DNA of 64,000 bases. Origin: Prinsepia uniflora (taxonomy: Eukaryota; Streptophyta; Magnoliopsida; Rosales; Rosaceae). The notes below the pieces were generated by a model that was given only the letters and a program-made list of their open reading frames with translations, searched no databases and was not told where the DNA came from. The stretch lies in assembly GCA_032719365.1 (NCBI GenBank), contig CM064862.1, positions 2,368,501 to 2,432,500 on the forward strand. The letters run 5' to 3'. The position numbers and the translations under genes are program-made. Shown in pieces: positions 47,831-59,329 of the stretch (positions are counted from its first letter, which is position 1; each line of letters opens with the position of its first letter).

Positions 47831-50800
47831 ATGAGAGCAGGAGGGTGCACACTTCAACAAGGTCTGACAGCTGAGGCAACCAACATAGTAAAGCAAGCAG
47901 TAACCCTAGCTAAGCATCGAGGCCATGCCCAGGTCACTCCTCTCCATGTCGCCCACACCATGCTGTCTTCATCAACTGGCCTTTTTCGAACTGCTTGCCT
48001 TCAATCTCACTCCCACCCTCTTCAATGCAAAGCCCTTGAGCTTTGCTTCAATGTTGCCCTCAACCGCCTTCCGGCCTCCAATTCTAGCCCCATGTTGGGG
48101 TCTCACCATCCCCAACACCCTTCCATCTCCAACGCCTTGGTTGCCGCCTTCAAGCGGGCTCAAGCTCACCAAAGGCGGGGTTCGATTGAGAACCAGCAGC
48201 AGCCCCTCCTAGCTGTGAAAATAGAGCTTGAGCAACTCATAATCTCCATCTTAGATGATCCAAGTGTTAGTAGGGTCATGCGGGAAGCTGGATTTTCTAG
48301 TACCCAAGTCAAAACCAATGTAGAACAAGCTGTCTCTTTAGAAATATGTAATTCCCAAACCCCTTGTGTGAGTAACAAGTCCAAGGAAAGCAATAACAAC
48401 CTCCTATTAGTCAACCCTCAACATCAATTTCCTTCAATTGGTCAACAAATTGGAGGCAAAGAAATCATTGGCAATAAACCAATGCTTCCTTTAGATCCAA
48501 GTGTTAGGAACGAGGATGTGATGAGTGTTATAGAGAGTTTAGTGTTGAAGAAGAGAAGGAAAAGTATTGTTGTTGTGGGAGAGTGTCTTGCTACCATTGA
48601 GGGTGTGGTTAGGGAAGTCATGAACAAGGTTGAGAAAGGAGATGTCGTTGAGGCTTTGAGGGAGGTGAAGTGCATAACCCTAACTCTTTCATCGGTCGCG
48701 AATCATTCTAGTATTGAGGTTGAGCACAAGCTTGGAGAGCTTAAGAGCGTAGTGAGAAGCTGCGCGACGAAAGGAGTTATCTTGTATGTGGGAGATCTCA
48801 AGTGGACTAGCGAATACAGAACTACTCGTAGCTCAAGTGATCAAGCAAAGGGGTATTATTGTCCTTTGGAGCACATGATCATGGAGCTTGGGAACTTGCT
48901 TTTCGCCATCAACGGTGATTATCATCAAAATGGGAGGCTTTGGATTTTGGGGATGGCCACTTTCCAAACTTACATGAGATGTAAATCCGGCCAATATCCA
49001 TCTCTTGAGAGTGTTTGGGGTATTCATCCTCTCACAATCCCCTCCGGCAGCCTCCGCCTGAGCCTCGTCGTCACGGACAGCTGGTAATTTTTGGCATCTC
49101 TTTTCCTCTCTTTCAAAAGTTTTTTTTTTTTTCCATACATTTTTATGTGGATGAAAAATTTTCAAATGTATAACTTACTTACTAAGTTTTATTTTTCTTC
49201 TTTTATTACCTTTTTATTTTCAAATCAATCACCCTCCCTACTTAATTAAGTTGCCATCAAACTTTTTTTCTTTCTTTCTCTCTTTTCTATTTTTCTTTCT
49301 TTTTGAATTATTTCATACTTCTCTTTCTCTCTTAATTGAGGTTAATTAATTGATTTATTTAATTATTTAATAATTAATCATCAACTTTTGCATCTATTTA
49401 TTTACAGTGACCAACAAAGTGAGTCCACGAGCAAAATGGCTGAAAATGGAAGCAGCAATTACAGCAAGAACATGGTTGAAGGTGGAGAGAGACAGCCGAC
49501 TTGCTGCCCCGATTGCTCAGCCAAATTCGAAGCCGAAGCTCGAAGCTTACAAGCCAGCAGCATTTGCAACAGTGAATCCACCACCTCGAGCCTCCCTGCA
49601 TGGCTTCAACACTACAAAAATGAGACCACTACTAATATTAACGAACAGGTACGTACACATTCAATTACCTAATTCTGATTAACATAATTATAATTAGTAC
49701 TACTCTAATTAATTAGTTAAATTATTTGTCATTTCAATTAGTTAATAACTTGTTTATTTCTTTTTCTTCTCTCTTTTTTCTTTGTACACAGAAATCTGAC
49801 CTTTACAAAAAATGGACCTCATTTTGCAACTCAATGCATCAACAATATTATTATTCCAACAATTCTTCCGATAAAACCCTCACAATATTCTCTTCCCTCT
49901 CACCCTCCTCCTCCACATCCAATTTTTCGTACGAACAACAACACCAAAACCCTAACTTGCCGGGCGATCATCATCCCTCGTGGCGGCATCAACATTTCTG
50001 GATGAACGGATCATCTAATAATTGCGATACAAAGATCAATGTTGTTGATGATCAACCTAGTTTGAGAATGTACATTTCATCAAATCCCAATTCTACCCCT
50101 AATTCAGCCTCATCTAGTGACATTGTCATGGAGTCAGATGATCAACCTTATGTCCCAAGGTTCAAGGAGTTCAACGCCGAAAACCTCAAAACCCTATGCA
50201 ATGCGTTGGAGGCAAAAGTCCCATGGCAGAAGGACATCATCCCCGAAATTGCGAGCACGATCTTGAAGTGTAGGTCAGGCATGGTGAGAAGAGAAGGTAT
50301 GAATATGAATATGAACAACAAGGTAGGAAATTACAATGATGCCACTAAAGAAGAAACATGGTTGTTTTTCCAAGGCCTTGATATGGAAGCCAAATCGAAA
50401 GTTGCCAAAGAATTGGCAAGGCTTGTGTTTGGCTCCCATTCCAATCTCACCTCCATTGCCCTAAGCAGCTTCTCTTCGACTCGAGCCGATTCAACTGATC
50501 ATCACCATGATTGCAAGAACAAGAGGTCAAGAGATGAACAAAGTTGTTCTTATGTTGAGAGATTCGCGGAGGCCGTGTCGGTGAATCCCCATAGAGTTTT
50601 TCTGGTGGAGGACGTGGAGCAAGCGGACTATTGCTCTCAAATGGGGTTTAAGAGAGCCATTGAAGGAGGAAGGATCACGAATTCGGGCGGCGAAGAAGTG
50701 GGGCTTGGAGATGCTATCATTATTTTGAGCTGCGAGAGTTTCAGCTCGAGATCGCGAGCTTGCTCTCCTCCTATCAGGCAAAAATTATTATTGCGATCAC

Positions 50801-51006
50801 AAGACATTGATGATGAGTGCCGTGAAGATCAACAAGACAAGGTTGTTGATGATGTTGTGTTGGAGGAACATAGCACAAGCCCTTGTGTGTCTTTGGATTT
50901 GAACATTTGCTTTGATGATGATCATGATGATGATTGTTCCATCGACGACATTGGTCTTCTTGAATCTGTTGATAGAAGAATTATTTTCAAAATTCAAGAA
51001 TTGTGA
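47831..51006 (+). CDS. SMXL3: SMAX1-LIKE 3-type protein (SMXL/D53 family, ClpB-like)
   Basis: Exons 47831-49083, 49408-49648 and 49792-51006 join in phase into 902 residues. The start is the ATG giving MRAGGCTLQQ, the conserved family N-terminus; an in-frame extension upstream lacks ATG. Residues ~8-170 form the double Clp-N domain (GHAQVTPLHVAHTML, HPLQCKALELCFNVALNRLP, QAHQRRGSIENQQQPLLAVK, SILDDPSVSRVMREAGFSS). VIVGE-like and ILYVGDLKW segments belong to the degenerate first ATPase domain. WQKDIIPEIA and FFQGLDMEAKSKVAKELA lie in the second; its Walker A is degenerate. An EAR motif LDLNI is at 866-870. The RGKT degron of strigolactone-controlled SMXLs is absent, as in the SMXL3/4/5 clade. 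That clade acts in the nucleus to promote phloem formation, independent of MAX2. It matches SMXL3 best in spacing and ending (DIGLLESVD). Confidence 0.93.
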
Positions 51007-51769
51007 CAAAGGGGAGAAAAACAAAGGGATTAGGTTCATCTCGATCAGGTGGTTTTTTTTTTCTTTTTCTTTTTCTATTTTTCTTTTATTTACTTTTGAT
51101 TGAAGTATCTTTTTGCTTCCTTTGAAACTCTCTTTTGTTGATTAGCATGTTTTTAGATTCTTATTAGGGGTGGAGATTTATAGTAAAACTACATATGTAC
51201 AATATATGATCCTTGATTTTCTCTGTAACAGGTTGGTGGTGAGATTAATTTCCATATTTTTTTCCCTTCATTATTCCTTTCATTAAGGCATCTCTATTTT
51301 TTGAGAAATAATATTTAGACGCACTAAGTTGACTACATTTAATGATACTCTTAATGCGACAATTAATTAATAATGTTATTTGAATAAATAAAAAAAACTT
51401 GGTATTTATTTTTTGTGGTAAATAGAATATCACATCAAATATCTCACTAAATATAGTTAATTTTGTATGTACAAATAGCAACACTCTATATTTTTTCCCT
51501 TAAAGAAACCATATTTGTTAATAACTAAAGCATAAATGGCAAATATATATATGTGTGTGTGTGTAGGGTTAGCCATGAGACTTATGTTTACATCTAAATT
51601 TATACTTTTTTTAGACCTTTATTTAGATGAACTTTTTATAATTATTAGATTTTTTTTTGTTTATTTTTTTAATTAGAGATGAAACGAAGATATACACAAC
51701 ACAAAATAGGGATATAGCAGAGTGGCTAGAGATGAGGAATCGTATAATAAATAAATTATACCATTAGTT
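51007..51769. other. 3' flank of the SMXL3-like gene
   Basis: T-rich then AT-rich noncoding DNA. A GT microsatellite lies at about 51550-51566. I see no gene. Confidence 0.45.
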
Positions 51770-51836
51770 TTCTGCCGCCACTTACGCGCATGCAAATAAT
51801 GTTGCTGATCGTTTGGCTAATTTGGGACATATATAG
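51770..51836 (+). pseudogene. RNase H remnant of a non-LTR retrotransposon
   Basis: Reads ...TYAHANNVADRLANLGHI followed by a stop. This resembles the end of the RNase H-like domain of plant LINE-type elements (REAN..AD.LA..G). Upstream frames are broken. Only about 20 residues are visible, so the call is tentative. Confidence 0.45.
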
Positions 51837-51852
51837 CCATATAGGTGTAAAT

Positions 51853-52410
51853 TTCTGATGGATACATTTTTTTATAAAAATTGTAAGATAATTTACGATT
51901 TTTTGCCCCTTTTTTTAATTTCAAACCGTCTATAGAAATATTTATTTTATTTCCAATATCATTATCATGTAAGATATTTTGAAATTCAGGGGGGATGATT
52001 TCTAGTAACCTTTTGATACTAGAGTTACTTGAGGACTTTGTCACGAAATTTCATCAAAATTAGAGTTTTTTACTTAAAAATACATAAAAAAAAATAGTTA
52101 ATGGACACCCTGGGTTGCATGATATGCCTTAAATGACTTATAATACTTTGGTTGATGTGGAGTTAAAATATTTTACGAAATTTTGATAGAGGCATTTTTT
52201 TCACAAAAATGATGAGTTGTAATTCACGATATTTCATCGATTTTTTGAATTCTGATAAAGAATCAAAGTACATCTTATTTTCATTATCAATGACCTCACA
52301 TGATATTTTGAAGTTTAGGATGAAACCAATGACTTTGGGACACTAGAACCACTTTTGGATTTCCGTTACGAAATTTTACTGAAATTTGAATTTTTGCAGA
52401 CATATACCAC
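51853..52410. repeat. diverged tandem repeat, ~330-bp period
   Basis: Two blocks (about 51853-52090 and 52180-52410) share order and phrases: 'ggatacatttttttataaaaat', 'ttacgatttttt', 'attatcatgtaagatattttgaaattcagg', 'acttgagga(c)tt..tcacgaaatttcatcaaaatta'. They differ at many sites. It directly follows the RNase H remnant, so it may be the remains of a retrotransposon tail, but this is inference. Confidence 0.6.
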
Positions 52411-54308
52411 TGGTTTAGATTTAGTCTTATGATCCGGTAGTATCCTCATAGTCTGGGTAATGAGAGTTTTAGACCAAACCATCCAATTTTCAATGCATTA
52501 ACTATGAGGATATTATCTGATTATGAGACTATGAAAACACTATATGATTACAAGGACATAATGACTTATACTTGTGTGAAATTCAAAATCAAATGAGAAC
52601 CACGTCATTACTTGACACCTGACTATGATGATACTACCTAATTATAAGGACAGTATCTGACTATGATGACCAAGAAATACCTAATTTTCTTTTGGTAAAG
52701 AAATTCAAACTAGATTTTTACAGTTTTTTTTCCAAAATTTTATCGAACTTAAGTAGCTACATTTTCAATGGAAATCAACAAGCTTACACTTGTATTTTGA
52801 AGCTTAATTATCATTTCTAGTTAATTTTGAGGTTATTAAAGTCCTTTCAAAAAATCCAAGGATTAATGGATAGAAAACAGAGTTCAAATAAACATCTTTG
52901 AATATCAAAGAAATAGAATAAAATACTTAAATATGAACTTGTTAAAATGTTGTCAGAAATTTAAACATTGTAATCGAACAAAGATATCTCGCTAAAATGC
53001 TGATTTATATATATATATATATATATATATTTCGTATTAGTTTATCTTATTTTTCTCTGTTCATGCATGGAATCTGCAAGGTTTTATAAGATCGTGTGCA
53101 TGTGCCAAACAAGTTGAGAGAATATAAAGGGTGGGATGTTCCAGCTTTCCACCGTCTATCACTAATTAATTTATACTATGTTTTATGGGATTCCATGTTT
53201 ATGATGATACCTAGTAATTATTCTAGCTCTCGTTCCTGGAATATAAATATGTATATATTATAGTCATTAATTGTGGCAACAAATTAAGGGTTTAAATTAA
53301 ATTGATAAGATGGCCACTTGTGGGATTATCGATACCTTTGTTCTTCTTTTTCTGATAAGATCGACACTCGAGAGAGGCTATAATTCGATTTGATTACAAA
53401 TTAAGTTTAAGGATTGCTAAATTAGGAGGTCAAATCAATTGTGTCATACCACCTAATTTTTTTATCAATTAAATTGTATTAATCTAGTTATTTCAAATAT
53501 ATTCAATCGAATAGTTGTTAGTGGATTTTTCCTTGTTATTAAATTCAAATCATCACTTAAACAAAACAAAATCTAGATTTTTTTTAATTAGGTTTATATG
53601 AACTCTAATTTAAATGAGTTCATACAATATCTTATTACTAAAATAAATTGAATTGAAGCTACAATATATAATTTAAGGTATGGTGGTTTTGCAATTCAAG
53701 TATTAGTATGGTTTATTTTCATATATACTGTTCGAATATCATTGATCGTCTCTTATGACCGGAAGGTATAAAAAGTGTCTCTTGCTTAATATCAAGATTT
53801 CGCGACTCTGTAAAACAATCCCGTATCAATATATTTAGAGAAACCTACAATATTAAAAAAAAAAATACAAGTTACAACTAAGCTCTTATTGGTATCTGAT
53901 AAAAAAAAAAAAAAAGCTCTTATTGGTCTAGTAGTAGTCTACTTTGTTAGAAGAGATAAGAGTGGACGATAAATTTTATGGTAATTAATTAAATTGATCA
54001 TACATTGATATTTTAATTTTAAATTCTTATAATTGTCCAATATAGTTTCCATCAAAACAAGGTTGAACATATATAATAATATACAAATGAATAGCTCATA
54101 ATAATGTAATTATATAATGAATCATGACCCACGTATATATAAAAGTAGGTGGCTGTAACAACATGATGAAAGTTTCAAGTGACCTAGAGCATCTAACAGC
54201 TCTCTGTCTCAGATAGACCAACATGAACAATACTAAAGCATTCATGAAATTAGCCCAATTTACTTTCAACTTTATTCTATTTCATCTTTATTCATGAACA
54301 GAATCTTG
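52411..54308. other. AT-rich noncoding DNA
   Basis: No gene seen. Contains loose repetition of 'ctgattatgag/ctgactatgatga' near 52430-52680 and a TA microsatellite at about 53008-53032. Confidence 0.5.
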
Positions 54309-54748
54309 TTCTACTTTACTATTGAATGAGTTGACTGCAATATCTCTCATTGATTTTGATTACAGTAGTTAGATTAAGATTTTTTGTCTTTTAATTGTTT
54401 TTATGCATAATTTGATCGTTAGAGATCAAACATTCATCAGATTCGTCGTATTCTACAAATTCTTCAAGACCAGACGTGATGGGTTTGATGGTGCGTGTTG
54501 ATTGTTTTTTTTTTTAAGCATAGGTAGTTTGTTTAGTGTTATAGACGTTATTATGATTTTGGTTGTTTTGGACTTTGTGAGTTTGATTTGTAATTTTTTG
54601 CATAATTTTAGTAATATAAGTTTGCTAGCGTTAATATTCCCAAATTGGCTTGTGGATCTTACCGTGATACCTTGATTTTGATTATATAATTGTTTTTTTT
54701 TTATGATATACAATGATATCGTTCTTGATAAATAAAAAAATAAAAAAA
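54309..54748. repeat. dispersed repeat family copy 2, A-rich 3' end
   Basis: Second copy of the repeat at 18748-19198, same orientation, ending at 'ataaaaaaataaaaaaagg'. It lacks coding sequence. Confidence 0.6.
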
Positions 54749-55240
54749 GGGTACAATATCGTTGTATTGAAAAACAACATGTATTAACAACGGGTCCATT
54801 ATCGGCCTCCATAGATATATAATAACTCCACTATGGAAAAAATGCCGAAATTAAATTAGAGCTTATAATTAAAGAAAATGAATTGCTCTAGCTATGATGT
54901 TGTAATATAAACAAAAAAGGAATGTTGGGAAGGCACAAAGTGAGATTAAGGAATGATTCATAACGTAAGGGATGTGCAAAGGAGGAACAACTTTTCTACT
55001 TTGGAAGAGAAATTTAAAGCAAAATCTTCCCCAAGAAATATCAAAAGAGCACTACTTTTCATGCTTTGTGATTCGTTTTGCAAAAGAATAATTTTTCTTT
55101 CTTTTGATTTTCGTAACCCAACATTCTCACCTTTGGAAAGCATTAGAAAGTTGCGCTCGGAGTGGAAGGCTTCGAAATATATGTAAATAGAGTAATAGAC
55201 CATAATAATAAAAGCATTAGAAATTATGTACTTTTGATTC
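54749..55240. other. noncoding DNA before the gag-only LTR element
   Basis: A 77-codon plus-strand frame (54953-55186) and an 81-codon minus-strand frame overlap here. I recognise neither, and their exact overlap suggests at most one is meaningful. The final five bases GATTC are the left target duplication of the next element. Confidence 0.35.
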
Positions 55241-55825
55241 TGCGGAACCCAAAATCATCCGAAAATTATGGAGCCGTCACGTGTCCCGTAATTCCCAAAA
55301 ATTACCAAATTGCCCTTGGCAAATAACGCTGATCATTTGAAAAACACCCACACATTAAATAATCTATTTACCAGTTAAATACGTTATTCGATCGGGTTAA
55401 AACCTCCGTAATATTGATATTCTCCCCGAGAGTTAATTATCGTTATTCTTAATAATGGATAATTAATATTAATATTAAAATACAACAAATATCATTACTA
55501 TCATAATGAGCCATCATTACAATTATTAAATAATATATTTAATAATAATATATTATTTACTAATTAAATATTCAACCGACCAATCAGAACGCTCCAAGGC
55601 TCCCAAGATTTTCCTATAAATAGGAAGGCACATTTCATTTCCAAGGGACGTTGATTCTTCGTTTCGAAGTATATCCCTTTCCTCTCTCGAAGCTAACTTA
55701 GGCATCGGAGTGTTCTTGGTCGAACAACCCCCCGGGTAAATCGATCGAAGCAACGATAGCTAATTGTTTGCTGTTTGCAGGAATTGTGAGGACTTTTCGC
55801 GACGAGTTCAATCTTTGATTCAACA
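55241..55825 (+). repeat. 5' LTR of the gag-only element (585 bp)
   Basis: Starts TGCGGAACCC, ends GATTCAACA. Contains a CCAAT box (GACCAATCAG near 55579) and a TATA box at 55615-55622, then a transcribed part with a splice-site-like TTTGCAG. Confidence 0.93.
55615..55622 (+). promoter_or_regulatory. TATA box in the 5' LTR
   Basis: TATAAATA in the context CCTATAAATAGG, about 35 bases after the CCAAT motif. The same box is intact in the 3' LTR. Confidence 0.7.
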
Positions 55826-55880
55826 ATTGGTGCTTTCATTGAGAGCTATTGAGATATACTCAGAAGAAGCTCTCTCATTT

Positions 55881-56003
55881 GTTCATCGTTCATCTTTCTT
55901 CGTTCGTCGTTCATCGACATTGTTCGAAGATTTTGAACGTTTGTTCATCGTTCATCTCCCTTCGTTCGTCGTTCATCGACATTGTTCGAAGATTCTGAAC
56001 GTT
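55881..56003. repeat. ~62-bp tandem duplication in the element leader
   Basis: The unit 'gttcatcgttcatct' through 'gaagattttgaacg' occurs twice in succession between primer-binding site and gag. Confidence 0.8.
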
Positions 56004-56053
56004 GTTCAAATTATCCATCAACAGCTTTCCAACTCAACATTCTTCGAATCAGC

Positions 56054-57982
56054 ATGGCTAAGGTTCGTCGATCCGTTCAGTCAGCCGGAGAAGGTGTTTC
56101 TGCCTCAACGGCCCAGACGAGGAATGAAGCTCACATAGAAACTCCGGAGAAGCGCCCAGCTCAACTCAGGCGTGTGTCCATAGAAGCGCCCATTGAGACA
56201 CTCGAAGGGAGGCCAACCTTCAGTTTTGGAGCATTCCCCTCTCCAGCTAAGCAAGTACCCACGCTAGGGGATGGAACTTCGACTTTACAACAAGCAAACG
56301 AGAGGTTGATAGGAAATGCATCACGACGTGATCAACCCACAACAAACATGTTCCTAAAGGACTTTCTGGACGGGTGTCATGACATCTCAGGGAGAAGTCG
56401 TCACCAACCTTCCCAGGACAACTTGGCGCAGCAAGTTGAAGGGTTAAGCAAACAAGTTCAACTTCAGTCAGAGCTCTTGCAGCAACTCTTAGCAGGGAGA
56501 CCAATCCAGGAGCAGGACAGACGATCCACGTCACGTGGAAGACAAGAGAGTGCCCAAAGACGTCCTGGGAAAGAGCAGGTACGCTACCAAACAATGTCAC
56601 GAGATACTTCGCTAGGCGACTCTGGAGAAGAAAGTCACGCTCATCGAGCGAAAAGCCCACAACGCCTAAAGCCGTTAGTACGTGAACGGCTAGGAGGTAG
56701 GACTGGGGCAACTTCACGGGCAGAGCACTCACAACACTCACATGGGAGCAGAGGGCAACTTCGAGCTCTATACAAAAACCCAAAACGATCTGCCCACGGC
56801 AGTAAAGGGGAAGATGAAGCCTACTCCCCTGCACGATCCCAGAGATCAGGGGGAGAAGCTCAAAGAGGTTCTCAACGGTTAGCAAAAAGGGACTCATCGC
56901 CTCGGCAAGGAGCGTTGCAGGCTAATGATGTTCAAAAAATGCTGGACATGCACCTTCGTGCTCAACAAGGTGGCGATCTAGAGGACGATCTACGTCGCCA
57001 AATACGGCTCTCTACGCCCTTTATAAGGGATATTGAGGAGGAGCCATTCCCCCAGAGGTTCGCAACACCAAACTTCATTCCATTCAAAGGAGCCTCCGAC
57101 CCGGTAAAACACATTGATTATTATCGAGGAGTCATGATCCCCCACAGGTCTAACGATGCGCTCATGTGCAAAGTTTTTCAAGCTTCCCTTCAAGGCCAAG
57201 CCATGACTTGGTTCAATCATCTCCCCCCGAGGTCGATTAAGTCCTTCGAAGAGTTGGCTTTGACATTTGTGAAGGAATACGCACAACTTCGGACAATCGA
57301 GGTGAAAGACGACCATCTTTTCTCTGTCTGAAAGGGAGCAAAAGACACTCTGCGACAAAACATACGGAGATTTTGTGAGGAGAAATCTCGCATTATCGGC
57401 TGTAATGACCTTGTTGCGGCAATGGCATTCATGCAGGGACTCCCTCGAGACAGCCAGCTTTACGGGGACATCGTCATGAGCAATGCGTGAAGTCTTTCCA
57501 AAATACTTTCGCTAGCAGAGCGACATGCAAGTTGGGAGGACGAGAAGAGCGCCGCTCATACTCATGGCCATGCTGGGACTAGCGAAAAGGCCTCCAATGA
57601 GGATGAACCCCATGGAAAGTCTGCAACTGGAAAGCTCAACAAGCGAAAGGCGGGGAAACACTCCCAAACGCCAGTTATGGGGAAGCCTAACTTGCAGCTA
57701 TCTTTACCAGCCCATCAGATCCACAATGAAATTAAGAACAAGCCATGGTTTAAGAAGCCAGAGCCAGTCAAAGGCAATCAAGAGAATGCTGATAAAACTA
57801 AATGGTGCGCCTATCATGAATGTTATGGGCACAATATCAGCACATGTATATCTTTCGAAAGATATCTCCGAAATCTCCTGAGGGAGGGGCATTGTATAGA
57901 CTACATAAAAAACAAGACTGTAAATCATATGGAGAACAAAGAGTCAAACGAGCCAGCGTCAAAGGTGATCCGCATCAACTAG
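56054..57982 (+). pseudogene. Gypsy-type gag with two internal stop codons
   Basis: The ATG at 56054 (MAKVRRSVQ) opens a frame that continues in one phase to TAG at 57980-57982 except for two TGA codons, at 57329-57331 and 57488-57490. Both could have been CGA (Arg), consistent with cytosine deamination. The core shows the Retrotrans_gag domain: PFIRDIEEEPFP, FIPFKGASDPVKHI, FQASLQGQAMTWFNHLP, FEELALTFVKEY, then after the first stop TLRQNIRRF. A C-terminal knuckle-like motif reads WCAYHECYGHNISTC (C-x2-H-x4-H-x4-C). The early part is Arg/Gln/Ser-rich and probably disordered. Gag forms the particle that packages element RNA; this copy would yield only a truncated protein. Confidence 0.88.
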
Positions 57983-58136
57983 ACGCAAGTCAACATTAGA
58001 AAGACATAAAACTCTATGGAGCTTTTCAATTTTGCTTTTCAAGTTGCCTTCTGAATTCAAGTATCAATGAAATGAGATTAACAAATTGATTTGTTCGCCA
58101 TGTACAATTTTCAAAGCTTATTCTCTCTAGTGTAAA

Positions 58137-58426
58137 AAGCCTTCGTCATCGAAGCATCCAAGCCTTCGTCATCGAAGCATCTGAGTTTTCGCCTTGCGAA
58201 GCATCCAAGCCTTCGCCATGCGAAGCATCCAAGCCTTCGCCATGCGAAGCACCTAGGCCTTCGTCATCGAAGCATCCAAGCCTTCGTCATCGAAGCATTC
58301 AAGCCTTCGCCCTGCGATGCATCGAAGCCTTCGCCATGCGAAGCACCTAAGCCTTCGTCATCGAAGCATCCAAGCCTTTGCCCTGCGAAGCATTCAAGCC
58401 TTCGTCATCGAAGCATCAAAGCCTTC
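58137..58426. repeat. 23/24-bp tandem array, ~12 units, each a potential hairpin
   Basis: Units of the form AAGCCTTCGTCATCGAAGC plus ATCC, or AAGCCTTCGCCATGCGAAGC plus ATCC, follow each other about twelve times. Two unit types (23 and 24 bp) alternate irregularly. In most units CTTCG pairs with CGAAG across a 4-5-base loop. Confidence 0.9.
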
Positions 58427-58663
58427 TGAGTCCTGCAAATTTCTGTGCAGCAGGGAGAGCTCATCTCGAGCGGTATCTCGCTCATTTTCTATCAGCATCC
58501 TCTCTGCACGGCTCATCTCCAACTCGCCCATTTTGGCTTCCGATGTGAAATTGAGACCTCAAGTTTTCTTAAGTTATCGCAATCTCACATCAACAACATA
58601 ACTTTCCATTTCTGCAGGCCCTTCGCGTCAAGATGGCACATTCGCGGGACCAGAACAGATAGG

Positions 58664-59101
58664 TTAGGAAAGAAGTTGCTCGTTATGCATATAGGTTAGG
58701 AAAGAAGTTGCTCGGCATGCTTTTTTCTCCCAAGAACCAATAAGTTCTTGTTTATTGTCCCTCTTCTGAACAACGGTCTCCTTCAAGCACAGTGGAACGC
58801 ACAACCACTCCTTGATTGAGATGTCTGAAAGCTTCTCGCCATTCATGGAGAGAGTAGCCGGCTCATGTCCCGAAACTCTAGAAGAACATATGTCGCCAAG
58901 CTCCACGAGAACGTCGCTTGAAAAGGAAATTTGATTGCGAGCCTTCCACTCCATGAAGTCTTCGGGTTTCTCAGATTCCATATCTTTCCCTCGGAATAGA
59001 CTTAGGCCACGAAAACCGCCACGCTCCCACAGGGTAAGTTTGCCGGGTCTCTCAGCACCTTGATGCATGGCGAGCATGTATGTGGTACTAGCAAGAGTCA
59101 C
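58664..59101 (-). other. unrecognised 145-codon minus-strand frame inside the gag-only element
   Basis: Open from an ATG at 59101 through MTLASTTYMLAMHQGAERP, FRGKDMESEKPEDFMEWKA and ISIKEWLCVPLCLKETVV. The composition looks protein-like, but I recognise no domain. It lies antisense between the hairpin array and the antisense LTR stretch. It may be a captured host fragment or chance. Confidence 0.25.
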
Positions 59102-59329
59102 AGTAAGTGTGATCCTGCCTACCGATGCTCACTAGTCACGTCCGCAAGTGCACTCAGTCACCGCCAAGTCCCCGTCGACTGTTCAGCCAAACTCCGTCCA
59201 CCACATGGCACCGGTAGTACACCCGCTCCAACAAAGTTTCTAAACACCTTCGACGGACTCTTGATGCATAGCAAGCATATTTGCGGTACTAGCAAGGGTC
59301 ACGTTAAATGTGAGCTAGCCTACCAATGC

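Noticed and set aside
51708..51780. tRNA-like phrase 'ggatatagcagagtggct'
   Set aside because: No matching acceptor stem, anticodon arm or T-loop follows.
55553..55753. Minus-strand 66-codon frame, repeated nearly identically at 61202-61402
   Set aside because: Both copies lie in the two LTRs; their conservation reflects LTR identity, not coding.
56247..56897. 216-codon minus-strand frame opposite gag
   Set aside because: Opposite strand of the gag coding region; gag has a recognisable domain.
58137..58426. Regular array resembling a CRISPR
   Set aside because: Units follow each other without unique spacers and lie inside a plant retroelement.
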